A program made the position numbers and the translations under genes. DNA of 64,000 bases, taken from NCBI GenBank assembly GCA_944739405.2, contig OX123191.2, forward strand, positions 4,134,830-4,198,829. The letters are read 5' to 3'. Source of the stretch: Euclidia mi. Its lineage: Eukaryota > Arthropoda > Insecta > Lepidoptera > Erebidae. Below are positions 33,889 to 45,275 of the stretch, piece after piece; the first letter of the stretch is position 1; the number at the start of each line of letters is the position of its first letter. The notes under the pieces were generated by a model. That model saw only the letters and a program-made list of their open reading frames with translations, did not search any database and had not been told where the DNA came from.

Positions 33889-34073
33889 GTAGTCAAGATC
33901 TCACACCTAAGACGGAACCACGTATCAAACGGTGCACGGGACGCATATATAGCAGTTCGAACAGTTTTGTACCAACATATACGTAGATCGAGACATTATA
34001 AAAAGTTTTAAAGTACGACTGTTTTTATTTGAACCCCGAATCCCGACAATAATAAGTTATATATATATTTTTT

Positions 34074-34155
34074 ATACTCACGCCTGTATCTGTATCCCCG
34101 TAGTAGTAGTAGTTTAGTCAGAGGTATAATATTACACCCACATTTCGCCATGAAT
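34074..34155 (-). repeat. RTE/SINE 3' tail fragment
   Basis: ACTCACGCCTGTATCTGTAT and AATATTACACCCACATTTCG match the shared SINE/RTE tail. An internal GTA triplet expansion replaces part of the GGGGTAGGC core. Confidence 0.65.
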
Positions 34156-34879
34156 TTAGATCTAAATTAATTATGACTTAGTTAAAAATAAAATTCAACG
34201 ACTGAGGCAGGTAGTATATGCATTGTTGCCGTTCCGCCAACGGACGTGCGCCGCACTGTTCACGCAAGACCATGCGTTTAGACATTTTTTATGAAAAATC
34301 ATAACCGTCCATGCGCAGTACGATACCCGACCTGCAGCAGTCAAGCACCAACCGTCTTATTTGAAAGCGCCCTTACCATCTTAAAATATGTTCTATTTTA
34401 TAGATTATTTATAAAAACACAAGTACCTCATTTAAAAATTCCTAAAAACAACAAACAAAAATCTTATGAAAAATGGAGCAGTTCAAATTGTATAAAACTG
34501 CCGTTCCCTCAAACATTAGGTCCATTTACATGGCTATAATAACAGCGTTAATGAAACCCAATACCCACAAATCGCTGTTAAACATTTTCTTTGTAATTTA
34601 TGAATTGACCGTTGTACCACAAAATTATGAATAATCTTCATTACTTCATAATTCAAATACATTTCGAGAAAGTTATTTTTCTTTAATAATAACGATTTGT
34701 CAACCCATTAAAAACATTGCTGTGCTTTATCGCAATCTGGTTTGATTATGAATTTGGTGTAACTAGGACGTTACGAAAGAAATATGATTAAATTTAGTAC
34801 AAGTAAAACCGATTTAGGTAAGATTTAAGCCGAATATTCAACGGAGAACATTTGGTAGGTGTAATAATTTGTGGTGACG
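34156..34879. other. No gene seen
   Basis: AT-rich. An 82-codon frame at 34291-34539 has no recognisable motif. Confidence 0.4.
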
Positions 34880-35107
34880 GATTAAGAATACGGAATATCA
34901 CCACCCCATATCATCCCATGGGTATTGTAAGAGCCGACAGATGAAGCACATTATGCAGAGAACAGTAATGTAAGAGAAGGAAAACTTGATACAATCCCTA
35001 TACCAACCCGTTTGGTCAGCGTGGTATAGTAGGCCAATTCCTCCTTTCAAAGGAGAGGCCTAGTCCAGCAGTGGACTGGTAAAGGGTGATGATGATGATG
35101 ATGATGA
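34880..35107 (+). repeat. LINE-derived repeat with GATGAT tail
   Basis: ACCAACCCGTTTGGTCAGCG, GGAGAGGCCTAGTCCAGCAG, GGTGATGATGATGATGATGA: a very common lepidopteran terminus. Confidence 0.65.
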
Positions 35108-35153
35108 ATAATTTAAGCTACAAAATTATAGTCCATAATAAAAAATTGCTTTG

Positions 35154-35603
35154 TGTTTCGGCGAACCGAATGTTCATACGTTCCTAGGCGATTTGGGAAA
35201 ATTATTAATATTGTGGACTGTAAGGATGCGGGTTCTTATCGAATAGGATAGGAGAGGGAGTGGAATTAGGTATAGGATATTCTAAGGACACGCCTTACCT
35301 TGCAAATCAGTCCTCTTCTTCACAAATGGCAGCCTCCTAGTGTCTTCGGGAATCCTGAAGCTGCACCAAATCACTCCACCACACTCGCGCGTAGTTTAGT
35401 TCTCGTTATATCCCGGGAGCGGTAAAAAATATAGCGGTGCGGTACATGCGTTTGTCGCGACACGGATTATTCTCGACTGTTCCGTAGGCGTGCCCTGGGA
35501 GGGGAGTGAAGGAGACAAAGGATCGCTCGCATTGGACGAGCAAGCGTGGAACGATTGACGTTGATGTAATTAATTCTCGATAGAAAGGTAGATGGCGCTA
35601 CCA
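35154..35603 (-). repeat. BEL 3' LTR
   Basis: Near-identical to 41169-41622 across the full length, ending GGTAGATGGCGCTACCA on the plus strand. Confidence 0.95.
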
Positions 35604-35818
35604 TATCCCCCCGGCCCTAAAGGGTTGCCTTTAAAAAAATAAAATGGAACTTAGCTACGTGTAGATGTACTACCGCATAACCCATCAATAGGCTAAGACA
35701 GCGATATGATAATAAAATTAATCTAAATTAACTTTAGCGAAAATTACAAACGCAATAATAGCGAAAACTATAAACTAAATACTTAATCTAAGAGGTAGAT
35801 CCAACTTCAGGCTAGATC

Positions 35819-37200
35819 TCACTGAGTTGGAAGCGGACAGAGACGTACAACAGGGCGCACGTAGCTCCCCTTCGCGGTTTTCACGGTAACAACGCGGGTT
35901 GTATCGTCCTTGGAAGTATGCAGTTTCTCTACGATGGCTAACGGCCATGAAAGCGGCGGAGCATTATCATGTATTATGACGACCAACGTACCCTCCTGTG
36001 TAGGGGATGCAGGACTATTCCACTTGGATCTAGCCTGAAGCTGGTGTAGATATTCCGCACGCCAGCGTCGCCAGAACGACTGCACGAGTTTATCCAGCAA
36101 AGTATGTCTCTGGAGCAAGCTTGAAGAATCTGCTGCAGGAGCCGGAAATGACGATAATGGCACTGTGTTCAGAAAATGTGCAGGGCTTAACGCGGATGGT
36201 TCTGCAGGGTCACTACTCAATGCGGTGAGCGGGCGCGAGTTGATCAGCGCCTCGACTTGTGCAAGGACAGTTAAAAGCTCTTCGTAAGAGAGGATCTGTT
36301 GACCTACAACTTTGAAGAGATGCGTTTTACTTTGACCATGCTTTCCCAACATCCACCGAAATGTGGTGATGCTGGCGGAATAAACTTCCAGTCAATATGA
36401 TTTATGGAAAGTTCTTCCTGAAGACGAGTACGATATTCTTCCCTGAGAAACTTATAGAGGTCGCGTAAATAAGAGCTTTCACCCACGAAACAAGTGCCGT
36501 TGTCCGTATACAAACACTGTATAGGGCCGCGCCGTGAGAGAAATCGTTTAAGGGCTGCCAGGAATGACACCGTGCTTAAATCTGTCGCAACTTCAATATG
36601 CGTAGCGCACGTCGTTAAGCATGTAAAAATACATAGCCAAGCTTTACGGCTTTTAACACCTCGACCACGCACTGGCGTATACAGCAGCGGTCCTGCGTAA
36701 TCACAACCGGTATGTGTAAACGCTTCATCAACTTGATTGACGCGTTGGCTAGGAAGATCAGCCATGGGAGGGAAAGTCAAAAAAGAAATTTAAAACAGAC
36801 GTTACATTTATGTATTCTGTGACGAATTATTCGTCGAGTGGCTAAAATCCAATACTTATGCCTAAGTAAGGACATAAGCAACTCTGGACCAGCATGGAGG
36901 TGCTTCTTGTGATAAAAATCAACAAGAAGGTCGATAACATGATCATGATGCGGCAGAATGCAAGGATGTTTGTAGTTATAAGGTTCATCCGAATTTGACA
37001 GACGACCCCCAACGCGTATGACGCCGTGTTCATCAAGAAACGGCTTGAGCCTAAGGATAGCGGGAGAACAGGGTACATTGTTTTTCAAATTTTGAATGTC
37101 GTTACTAAAATGTACAGCTCGTAGTAACTAACATTCTGCGAATTTGATATCAGTACTTGATACAAAAGTCCCATTAGGTAGGTGCCTAAGAAACCTACAG
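35819..37200 (-). pseudogene. BEL integrase
   Basis: Three frames joined by shifts. 36777-37088 holds the N-terminal H2C2 zinc-binding part (HLHAGPELL, then HKCNVC). 36304-36780 holds the catalytic core, with an aspartate in GCDYAGPL, a second in TDNGTCF and the glutamate in GGCWESMV. 35819-36352 holds the C-terminal domain (VEALINSRPLTAL, LSPAHFL, QSFWRRWRAEYLHQLQ, a DUF5641-like end). The enzyme would insert element cDNA into host DNA with a short staggered duplication. Frame changes near 36330 and 36778 inactivate it. Confidence 0.85.
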
Positions 37201-37292
37201 ACATAAACGATGGCGCGGAGTAACTTAGACCACGATGAAATGTGTAGTGCGAGTGCATAGATCGGAGACTCCGCAACCTCAGCAATGACGGA

Positions 37293-37973
37293 TTAAACAG
37301 ACTTCCGTTCGGGTACATCTTCGTCTTCTGCACTGTGGTCAAAGGGTTGCATGGGCCACTCTGACGAATCATGGGAAATCCAAGAAGGTCCACGATGCCA
37401 CAATGGATGATGCAGAAGATTAAGTGGAGTAACACCACGAGACAAGCAATCAGCGGGGTTCTCGGTACCCGCGACGTGATTGAAACAAGTAGCAGGAACA
37501 AGTTCAATCAATTTACTAATGCGGTTGGCGACAAAATGGTGCCAGCGGTAAGGAGATGAATATATCCAAGCGAGCACTACTTTGGAGTCAGAAAATGCGT
37601 ATATTTTATTAATAGAGTAGTGGGGCAAAACTGTGTCTTGAACCTTGCGGAGCAACTGAGACAGCAGAAGGGCCGCGCACAACTCCAGCCTCGCGACCGA
37701 AATGGTTTTAATAGGCGAGACCTTAGACTTGGCACAAACTAACTGCACCGAGTAGTTAGAACCAATGCGGACTTGCAGATATACGACTCCGCCGTAAGCA
37801 CGCTCGCTGGCGTCAGCGAAACCTATTAAGTTGATGGTACATCCATCTACCAACCCAAGATGACGCGGCAAAACTGGCCCCAAGCGGCGACAATATGGTG
37901 TTTCATCCCACTCACATTTTGATAGCCAAAGTTCCTTGATCAAGAGCTTGGTACAAAATTGTAGGAGCCACAA
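37293..37973 (-). pseudogene. BEL RNase H and connection region
   Basis: The frame shows LIGFADASERAYGGVVY, the first catalytic aspartate region of RNase H, then KTISVARLELCAALLLSQL with the glutamate, and FSDSKVVLAWI with the second aspartate. NPADCLSRG closes the domain. It degrades the RNA template during reverse transcription. Open for 226 codons but out of frame with the RT ORF upstream. Confidence 0.85.
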
Positions 37974-38965
37974 AACCCATTATATCCCATAGTCGAGCCA
38001 CTGTGGACAGCATAGTGCGTTTGGTGCACTTATCATCTGGCGGTGAGACGTCAAACCGAAAACTTTCACAGGATTTGTCCCAGCGTAAACCGAGAACTTT
38101 TTGCGGTACAGACTTCTCAAACTCAATGTCTGGAGAAGCTTTATGAGAATCTGGTATGCGTGCGAGAACCTCCTTAGAGTTGCTTGTCCATTTGACAAGA
38201 TCAAACTGGCCTCGCTTGAAAAGCTGAATAAGCTCTTCACAAAGCGAAGTTGCTAGCGGAGCGGATATGACACTACAGGCAATGTCATCCATATACAAAG
38301 CGGAAGTAGCAACAGCTGCTGCGGCGGGAAAGTGTTTGCCTTCATCAGCGATCAACTGGCGAACAACTCGTAACGCGTGATATGTGCTAGACTTGAGTCC
38401 AAAACAAACACGATTGAACTGATACACAGATAGAGGTTCCTTATTGTTAAAACGATAAAAAATCCATCGAAATCTACGGTCAGACTCGCAAACGCCGATA
38501 TTGAAGAACATTTGGCGGCAATCAGCTGACAGAGCGATTTGGAAAAGACGAAACTTTATTATGATGTTAAATAAATCAACCTGTAGATTAGGGCCGGCAT
38601 GCAAAATGTCATTAATCGACTGACCCGATGTAGTCTTACAACTAGCATCTAAAACCACACGCAGTTTAGTAGAGGTTTTATCTTCGCGAACTACGCCGTG
38701 ATGCGGGATATAATATGAGGGAAGAGAGTTGCCCTCGTTGTTTACAACCACACTCAAAAAACTTTTATCTATGTAGTCACGAATGACGTCATTATAGGCG
38801 CTGCGTAACTTAAGTGATGCATCAAGTTAACGTTCTAAACAATGGAAACGTCTAAGCGCAGCAGCGTACGAGTCACCTAACGAATAAGGGTCACCATAGA
38901 ATAATCTGCCACTGTAGTCACTAACAGTGGTAGCGCGGAAATTTCCATCACACTCGAGATCCTTA
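37912..38965 (-). pseudogene. BEL reverse transcriptase
   Basis: The 281-codon frame 37912-38757 carries YYIPHHGVVRED, RVVLDAS, SADCRQMFFNI, a QFNRVCFGLKSSTY motif and the catalytic YMDD box at about 38287-38298. The region upstream to 38965 carries the conserved FYGDPYSLG-type linker, and a TAA interrupts it near 38827. A further shift lies at the RNase H boundary. BEL/Pao proteins normally run as one polyprotein, so the stop and shift are lesions. Confidence 0.85.
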
Positions 38966-38969
38966 CGGC

Positions 38970-39602
38970 TCATAGAGGGCGGTGCGGTAACCTCTTCAAG
39001 CTCGCAAAATCGCTTGAGAAGAGAATCAATATTATTTTCTTGAAGAACAGAACAATAGCAAGACGTAATATATTGAGAAGTATGTAACGTAGGTACGGTA
39101 CCCTTATGGGTACCGTACCTACGTTACACCCGCTATTGAGACGGTATTTGGGTATGTGATTATTCACATACCCAAATACCGTCTCAATAGCGGGCGGTAA
39201 ATCATATCGCTCACTACGTACTATTTTAGTTAGTAGCAAGTGCGGAAATATTGAAGCTCCGATCAAAAGATCAATGTCTGCCGGATTCGCAAACTCCGCG
39301 TCTGCCAGCGGCAATGACTCGAGGTGAGTGTGCGATGCTACGTCTACATTAGCGTTCGGCAATGCGTCCGTGATACGCTCCACAATAAGCGAAGAAATGT
39401 TAAAATTAATATCCCTATCAAAACGTGAATGTATTTTAACATCTACGGAACCCTTGCAATGTTTTTCTGAACCGCCGATCCCTTTGACTACTGAGTTAGT
39501 ATTTTTAAAGTTATTCCACAATCCGAGGCGTTTGAAACAATCAAAAGTTATGAAATTGCTCTGAGATGCGCTATCGAGTAGACAACGTACCACGTGCGGC
39601 TA
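38970..39602 (-). pseudogene. BEL aspartic protease region
   Basis: Begins right after an in-frame TAG (39600-39602). The LLDSASQSNFIT motif gives the single catalytic aspartate of a retropepsin-like protease, followed by VKGIGG and a DLLIGAS motif. It is cut by the 56-bp twin-hairpin insertion at 39083-39194, which shifts the frame. The ancestral frame beyond it reads into the linker preceding RT (SLLKRFCELEEV). The protease would process the polyprotein. Confidence 0.85.
39083..39194. repeat. Twin abutting hairpins with identical 4-nt loop (TTAT)
   Basis: Arm A 39083-39103, TTAT 39104-39107, complement A' 39108-39128; directly adjoining is B' 39129-39159, TTAT 39160-39163, complement B 39164-39194. 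Arms are 21 and 31 bases and perfect. Without A', B' and one TTAT (56 bases) the retroelement frame continues into its usual sequence, so A-TTAT-B is ancestral. Same grammar as 23295-23432. Confidence 0.95.
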
Positions 39603-39875
39603 TCCATTAATATCATAAACGATAACTTGCGCTGTCGCTAACAGTACCGTCTTGGACGCCATACACTGCGGCTTGGCCCCGCGCGGATCATTATAGATGC
39701 GCGAGGGCCGTCCGCGCGTGTGCGTCGCTCGCGCGATGGATGTCGTACTCAACGATATTTCATTCTGAGTCGTGGGAGGCACAGTTATCGTGGCCTGCAC
39801 TTGCAGCGTAAGTGTGTCAAGGTTAGTGGCTTGGCTTGACAACGGACTACATTTATCGAAGTGCAACAATAAGTG

Positions 39876-40925
39876 GTGTCGCTGATTACATGAACGACAT
39901 CTCGTCTTACTAGAACAATCACTCGTTTTATGCTATATACTTAAGCAATTAATGCAAGCTTTGTTATCTTTTACGCACTTGAAACGAGCAGTCGGATTTA
40001 AACCATTAAAGGCGGGACACTTATAGAAATGGTCGTGCACTATATAACTGCACAGACACTTCTGTGAATTATTATTATTAGATTCCGAGCATGTTACGTA
40101 AGATTGCGGATTAGGGACCGAGTTATTATTACTATTTCGCGCTTTATTCGATCTTTGTTTGCTGTTGTTAGTATTAGACGGGCTAGATGAACTAGACTGC
40201 GTATTATGAAATATTCGACACTGATCTTTGATGAACGAAATAAAACTATCTAGTGTAGGAATTTTATTATTGCGTTCTGTCATTTCGAAAGCACGAATTG
40301 TTTCAGTGTCAAACTTTTTTAAAGCGAGTTGAAGCAACATAAAGTCGGAAAGATCTTCTAATTTTAAGTTCCTAAGAGAATTAACCACGGTAACAAAGTT
40401 ATCTATAAACAGCTGGAAATTCGCGACCGACGCGTTGCCGGACAGTTTAAGATTTAAAGCTTGATCAAAGTAGGTAGAAGCTAGGACGCGAGTGTCTTGA
40501 TATCTATCAAGTAGTGACTGAAATATGACCTGATAATTCTCAGCACTAGGTGTGACACCTGCAAATACGGACTGGGCCTTCGGTGACAGTTTACCTATTA
40601 AATAGTACAACCTATCAGCATCTGTCAGAGAACCATTATCGTGCACTGTAGACTTAAAACTCGCATAGAATAACGGCCAATTTCTTATATCTCCGTCAAA
40701 CGACATAATCTCGATTGGCGGTAATCTCGGCGTGCGAGCCGCTGAAACGGGCTGTGCCGAATATTTACCCTCTAATTGTGATTGTATACGCTTAATGATA
40801 CAATAAAGATCTTCGAATGAAATGTACGCCTGATAATTCGGTTTTTAATCAGGATTAGTAGAAAGCAATCTTGCGTTATAATCGTCTAACAACTTATGAA
40901 ATTCTGTTCGATTATATATTCGTGG
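39876..40925 (-). pseudogene. BEL gag
   Basis: The main open piece 39933-40706 encodes GDIRNWPLFYASFKSTVH, LTDADRLYYLIGKL and KFDTETIRAFEM, the capsid-like part of BEL gag, then an Asn/Ser-rich linker and a cysteine/histidine zinc-knuckle region (CPAFNGLNP, KACINC). The knuckle continues past an in-frame TAG at 39933-39935. Upstream codons extend to about 40925, broken by a TAA at 40845-40847. It would bind element RNA and form the particle. Gag and pol share one frame here. Confidence 0.85.
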
Positions 40926-41168
40926 AATTAAAAGGTGCTTGAAATATGAGATTTACAAGACAACTATGATAGTTCCAGAAATAATAATTGGGTAAGTAGG
41001 TAGCTACATAAAAGTATATAACCTACTGATGCGTGTGGAAATAACAATGTGACGGTTATGTTAATGGACTAGGAGTATAGCTAGGTGCTATAACTGCCTA
41101 GGTATAGAGATATAACGAGAGGTTACGTATAAAACGTAAATGAATCTGACTCGTATGGATCAAAAAAA

Positions 41169-41622
41169 TGTTTCGGCGGACCGAATGTTCGTACGTTCCT
41201 AGGCGATTTGGGAAAATTATTAATATTGTGGACTGTAAGGATGCGGGTTCTTATCGACTGACTAGGATAGGAGAAGGAGTGGAATTGGGTCTAGGATATT
41301 CTAAGGACACGCCTTACCTTGCAAATCAGTCCCCTTCTTCACAAATGGCAGCCTCCTGGTGTCTTCGGGAATCCTGAAGCTGCACCAAATCACTCCACCA
41401 CACTCGCGCGTAGTTTAGTTCTCGTTATATCCCGGGAGCGGTAAAAAATATAGCGGTGCGGTACATGCGTTCGTCGCGACACGGTTTATTCTCGACTGTT
41501 CCGTAGGCATGCCTTGGGAGGGGACCGAAGGAGACAAAGGATCGCTCGCATTGGACGAGCAAGCGTGGAATGATTGACGTTGATGTAATTAATTCTCGAT
41601 AGAAAGGTAGATGGCGCTACCA
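41169..41622 (-). repeat. BEL 5' LTR
   Basis: Transcription of the element would start here on the minus strand. Starts TGTTTCGGCGGACCG on the plus strand and abuts CTTTG at 41623. Confidence 0.95.
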
Positions 41623-42227
41623 CTTTGACAATTAGAAATAGTGGTTATGACTTTTATAGCTTCTTATTTCTCACGATTCTGTCCTCTTGCATTGTGAAGA
41701 TTGCAGTAAATGTAAATGCAGAAACATTAATTCAAATATTATTTGATATTCATCAGCGTCATTGCCGTGTTGTTAGTGACCGTTTGTGACCTAAGCTATT
41801 TAGACTTGGGAATGGGGGCGGACTGTTAAGCGACTTGTAAAAATAATTATTCTAACTAACCTACTAAAATGAAGGGATACAATTTGAAGACATTTATTGT
41901 TAAACATCTTTTACAAACACTCAGCCATATACTATTTCCTTCTCAAATATTCGATAGCTGATATATTCAACGTGTTTCGGGGGACTTTTTGGGACTCAGT
42001 ACATGTTGGTTTCGATATCAGTTTTACACGAACGGTTGTGACACTCGTTCCGGACAGTCTGAAGTTTAGAAAATGACGACAGAATACCTAGAACTTTAGC
42101 AGCCAGTTCCAATATTCGTGCGTAGCTGCAAATATTTTCTTTTTTTCCAGTATTAAATAGAATACAGTATTGTATATACATTTCTGTGGAGGAATAAGGT
42201 GTGGGCCAAGATAATTGTGCCTGAAGT

Positions 42228-42347
42228 AGTGTAGAATTGATCGATTAATATAAATGTGATCTGCATCACTCAGAACAAAGTGAGCTGACGCAGATGCTCC
42301 CAATAATACCATTGTTATCTGCGATCCGTCTGATTCACGATATAATA
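42228..42347. repeat. Polinton inverted repeat module a, left
   Basis: GATCGATTAATATAAATGTG and TTATCTGCGATCCGT...ATTCACGATATA are repeated inverted at 51518-51650. About 120 bp with moderate divergence. Confidence 0.8.
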
Positions 42348-42433
42348 TTGTATTTCATTCACCGACATATCATTGTAGTAGGTACCAATGCAATGGGACA
42401 ACTTACTGTCGTTTCTAGTTTGAGATGCTAATG

Positions 42434-42492
42434 TATAAACAACATTCTCAAGTTCGACTGCTGTGTTCGGTCAACGCGATCAGTCCGATCGG
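42434..42492. repeat. Polinton inverted repeat module b, left
   Basis: TATAAACAACATTCTCAAGT (extending to 23 perfect bases) is inverted at 52139-52161, with weaker similarity on to about 52105. Confidence 0.75.
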
Positions 42493-43378
42493 TTGTTGTG
42501 TGTATCATAATCTGGTATGGTGTCCGAACTGACATAGCCAAGCAAAAATTATCGCGCGCACTTAAATAAGTACAATAAACAACACTATCATGTTCGATCA
42601 CGGCACATCGTTGCATCGAAACGATTTGGTGTACATCTTGTACTAATGAATGCATAGGCCTTCCGTATAATGAGAGGATAAGTAATTTGGAAATAAACTA
42701 AAACAAGTACAAGTCCTTTAAGAGCTGGAATATACTTAGAATTGCCTGCGGTTATATAAAACACTAAGTCATGTTTGAATATATGCAACAATGACAATTT
42801 TGTACGCCACCACAAACAGATTTAAATTCAAAGTTTAGTGAAATGCACTTGAGCACAACAATGATGAAATTTCAATACTTTACCTTTGGGCATTATAGTT
42901 CAATACTTTTAGTACGTGTAAGATTTACTCTATTTGTTCTACTTATCTAAAATAACATTGTAATATACCTACTTATAAAAGCTAATTACAATTGAATTAA
43001 ATGTGTAATAAGTATATTATTATAATCAAATAAAAATATGTGTAATAAAGGAATGTAACTAAGTATTGTAATAATCAATAAATGTATACTGTGTATTTTT
43101 TTTGTTTTTATTTGTTATGAATAAAGTTCAAAATGTTTTAATAAATAAATATGTATTCAAATAAAGTTGTTAAAATTTACTATTCTATACCTTGTTTTCC
43201 ATTTTTATTAATTAAAAATTAAACGATAAGAATTCAGCCACAACATTTATGTAACTTTTATATAAATATAAAGCATGCATACAAACATTAACTCATAACA
43301 ATTACACATTTTTAAACAAATAACATTTATTTATTTTTAGAAATACAACTAAACTTAAATAAAAACATTATCTTAAGA
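42493..43378. other. No gene seen
   Basis: Very AT-rich. It holds a second CAATAAACAACACTATCATG word resembling inverted module b and, near 43329, TTTATT on the plus strand that would serve as AATAAA polyadenylation signal for the minus-strand spliced gene. Confidence 0.45.
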
Positions 43379-43476
43379 CTACTCAGTATCACACAATTTC
43401 TTACTTATTTTTTTTATTAATGTCTCTGTGATATCCATTACATCGTCATAAGGCTCCTCAACCACATATTGTGCAC

Positions 43477-44107
43477 TTAAGCAAGCCTCATTTTTTTATT
43501 TTTGTCTACATAATCTAATGCACGAATATCTATCTTAATTAGAAGACGTCCTTGCCTAGGACGATTTCTTCGAACAATGTACGAATTTGTCGATGACGTT
43601 AATAAACTTTGACGCTTTTTAGACGGTGATAATTTTTTTGACTTTGTATAAAAGTTTGGTTCAATGTATGTTATGGCATCGTCTTGAGTGGTGAAATATG
43701 GGCTAATAACCTGTAAAAAATAAATCACACATAAATATATAATAATGTGGACGCGCACAAGAAATGTTTATAAACATAAATACATTCTATGCTTACCTGA
43801 TCAGAGGATTTGTTCCGATGCTCTTCAAAACATTCATAATTTCCTTGAGAGTAAAAAAATGGCTTGTTATTTAACCGTCTACCATTCTCTGTCATGACAT
43901 TGTCCTGCAATACAATAACATAAAAAATATAAATGAAAAGTTCATAAATATATGAATTCAACTATGAGGAATAAAATAATATTTACTAACCTCTTGTATT
44001 TCTGTCTGGTCAACTTCATCCAAAGGACTTGGGATTTGAGAATCAACATTATCAAATACAAATCTGTTAAGTCCTCCAATGTCGAGAATGTGGGAGCTGT
44101 ATGACAT
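43477..44107 (-). CDS. Unrecognised spliced gene inside the Polinton (three coding exons)
   Basis: ATG at 44105-44107. Coding exons are 43991-44107, 43797-43904 and 43477-43710, all joined in phase 0. Both coding introns (43905-43990, 43711-43796) are 86 bases with GT...AG ends. A fourth intron (44112-44202, donor GTAAGTAAGT, acceptor TTTTATTTTCAG) removes part of the 5' leader. The product is 152 residues, beginning MSYSSHILDIGGLNRF and with a basic middle. The stop at 43477 follows a run of seven A; with one more A the frame would continue an acidic C-terminal stretch to a stop at 43379, so the C-terminus is uncertain. Divergent from the ATPase gene. No family recognised. Confidence 0.6.
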
Positions 44108-44451
44108 GATTCTGAAAATAAAACTAAAGTAAGATATCTAATTATTCATATAATAATATAATATAATATTGTAATAATTTATAACATTAAAAACTTACTT
44201 ACCAATAAAACTTTATTTCTCTGCTAGCAACAGGTCCTGTTTCGACTGACAATGACAGCATAATGAAATAAGGAATGCAATATTAAATCTGTATGATATT
44301 CAGTACCAAATGAAATCAATTATTAAAAATATAATATTGTAATACGGGAATACAAAATTCCTAACTTTCTAGACCTGTACAAACATGTTAAATGCTGTTA
44401 TTTATGCTATATGATATACCTATCTAATTTAGTGTTATAGGTATAGCTACC

Positions 44452-44459
44452 TATAAATA
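44452..44459 (+). promoter_or_regulatory. TATA box of the ATPase gene
   Basis: TATAAATA, 42 bases before the ATG, with an initiator-like TTACAGT about 28 bases downstream. The divergent spliced gene starts some 250 bases away, so the 44203-44490 interval probably serves both. Confidence 0.55.
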
Positions 44460-44493
44460 TGTGTGCTAGACACTGATTACAGTAATTGTCAAA

Positions 44494-45180
44494 ATGAAGT
44501 TGATCAAACAACCCATATCTTTGAAAGTTAATAATATAGATTTAAATGAATCTTCTCACCAGATTAGACATAGTCCTTTATTACCGAATACGATTCGATG
44601 TATAATGTGCGGTCCATTGAACTGTGGTAAAACAAACGTTATGATTAGTTTGTTGTTACATGAAAATGGTCTAAAATTTAAAAATCTTTATCTTTATTCC
44701 AAAACTTCATTTCAACCAAAGTATCGTTTCTTGAGTGAAGTATTAGGAAGAGTCTCGCAAATTAACTTCTACAAGTTTAGCGATGATAAAAAGGTCATTT
44801 CTCCTAAAGAAGCTTTAACAAATTCTGTGTTTATTTTTGATGATGTTGCGTGTGAAAATCAAGTAAATATTCGCAATTATTTTTGTATGAGTAGACATAA
44901 ACAAATAGATTGTTTCTATCTATCTCAAACCTATTCCAAAATTCCGAAACAACTGTTGCGTGACAATGTAAATTTTCTTATTATATTCAAACAAGATGAT
45001 GTGAATTTAAAACATATTTATGAAGAGCATGTTACTTCTGATTTACAGTGGAAAGTGTTTAGAAATATTTGTCAAACTGTTTGGAGTAAACCTTATAATT
45101 TTCTACTTATTAATAAAGAATCGTCATTAAATAATGGAAGGTACAGACAGAATTTTGATATGTTTTTTAAATTTGACTGA
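44494..45180 (+). CDS. Polinton packaging ATPase (A32/FtsK-HerA type)
   Basis: 228 residues, intact. Walker A GPLNCGKT lies at residues 40-47. Walker B with hydrophobic residues and paired acids (VFIFDD) is at about 112-117, and a SRHKQID / YLSQTYSKIP segment follows, as in the genome-packaging ATPases of Polintons, adenovirus-like and poxvirus-like systems. It is expected to pump DNA into the capsid. Length is typical for the family. First gene of the plus-strand series, with its own TATA box. No visible lesion. Confidence 0.9.
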   Translation: MKLIKQPISLKVNNIDLNESSHQIRHSPLLPNTIRCIMCGPLNCGKTNVMISLLLHENGLKFKNLYLYSKTSFQPKYRFLSEVLGRVSQINFYKFSDDKKVISPKEALTNSVFIFDDVACENQVNIRNYFCMSRHKQIDCFYLSQTYSKIPKQLLRDNVNFLIIFKQDDVNLKHIYEEHVTSDLQWKVFRNICQTVWSKPYNFLLINKESSLNNGRYRQNFDMFFKFD

Positions 45181-45275
45181 CTGTTTATATGTAGGTATAT
45201 ATAAGTAATTAACATGGCAAATCAACTTCATTTTAATTTGTTCTTTAGCTGAATACAGTTGTTAATAAGTATAAC

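Larger units (their letters stand above)
35154..41622 (-). mobile_element. BEL/Pao LTR retrotransposon
   Basis: Direct LTRs of about 450 bp (35154-35603 and 41169-41622) are flanked by the 5-bp duplication CTTTG (35149-35153 and 41623-41627). On the minus strand the LTR begins TGGTAGCGCC and ends CGAAACA. A purine tract, CCGGGGGGATA, lies just upstream of the 3' LTR (35604-35614). The internal region encodes gag, an aspartic protease, RT, RNase H and integrase in BEL/Pao order. LTRs differ at a modest number of positions, so it is fairly young but inactivated by nonsense codons, frameshifts and a 56-bp fold-back insertion. Confidence 0.95.

Noticed and set aside
42588..42815. Possible DNA polymerase B remnant in the Polinton
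   Set aside because: The 75-codon frame contains none of the polymerase B motifs.
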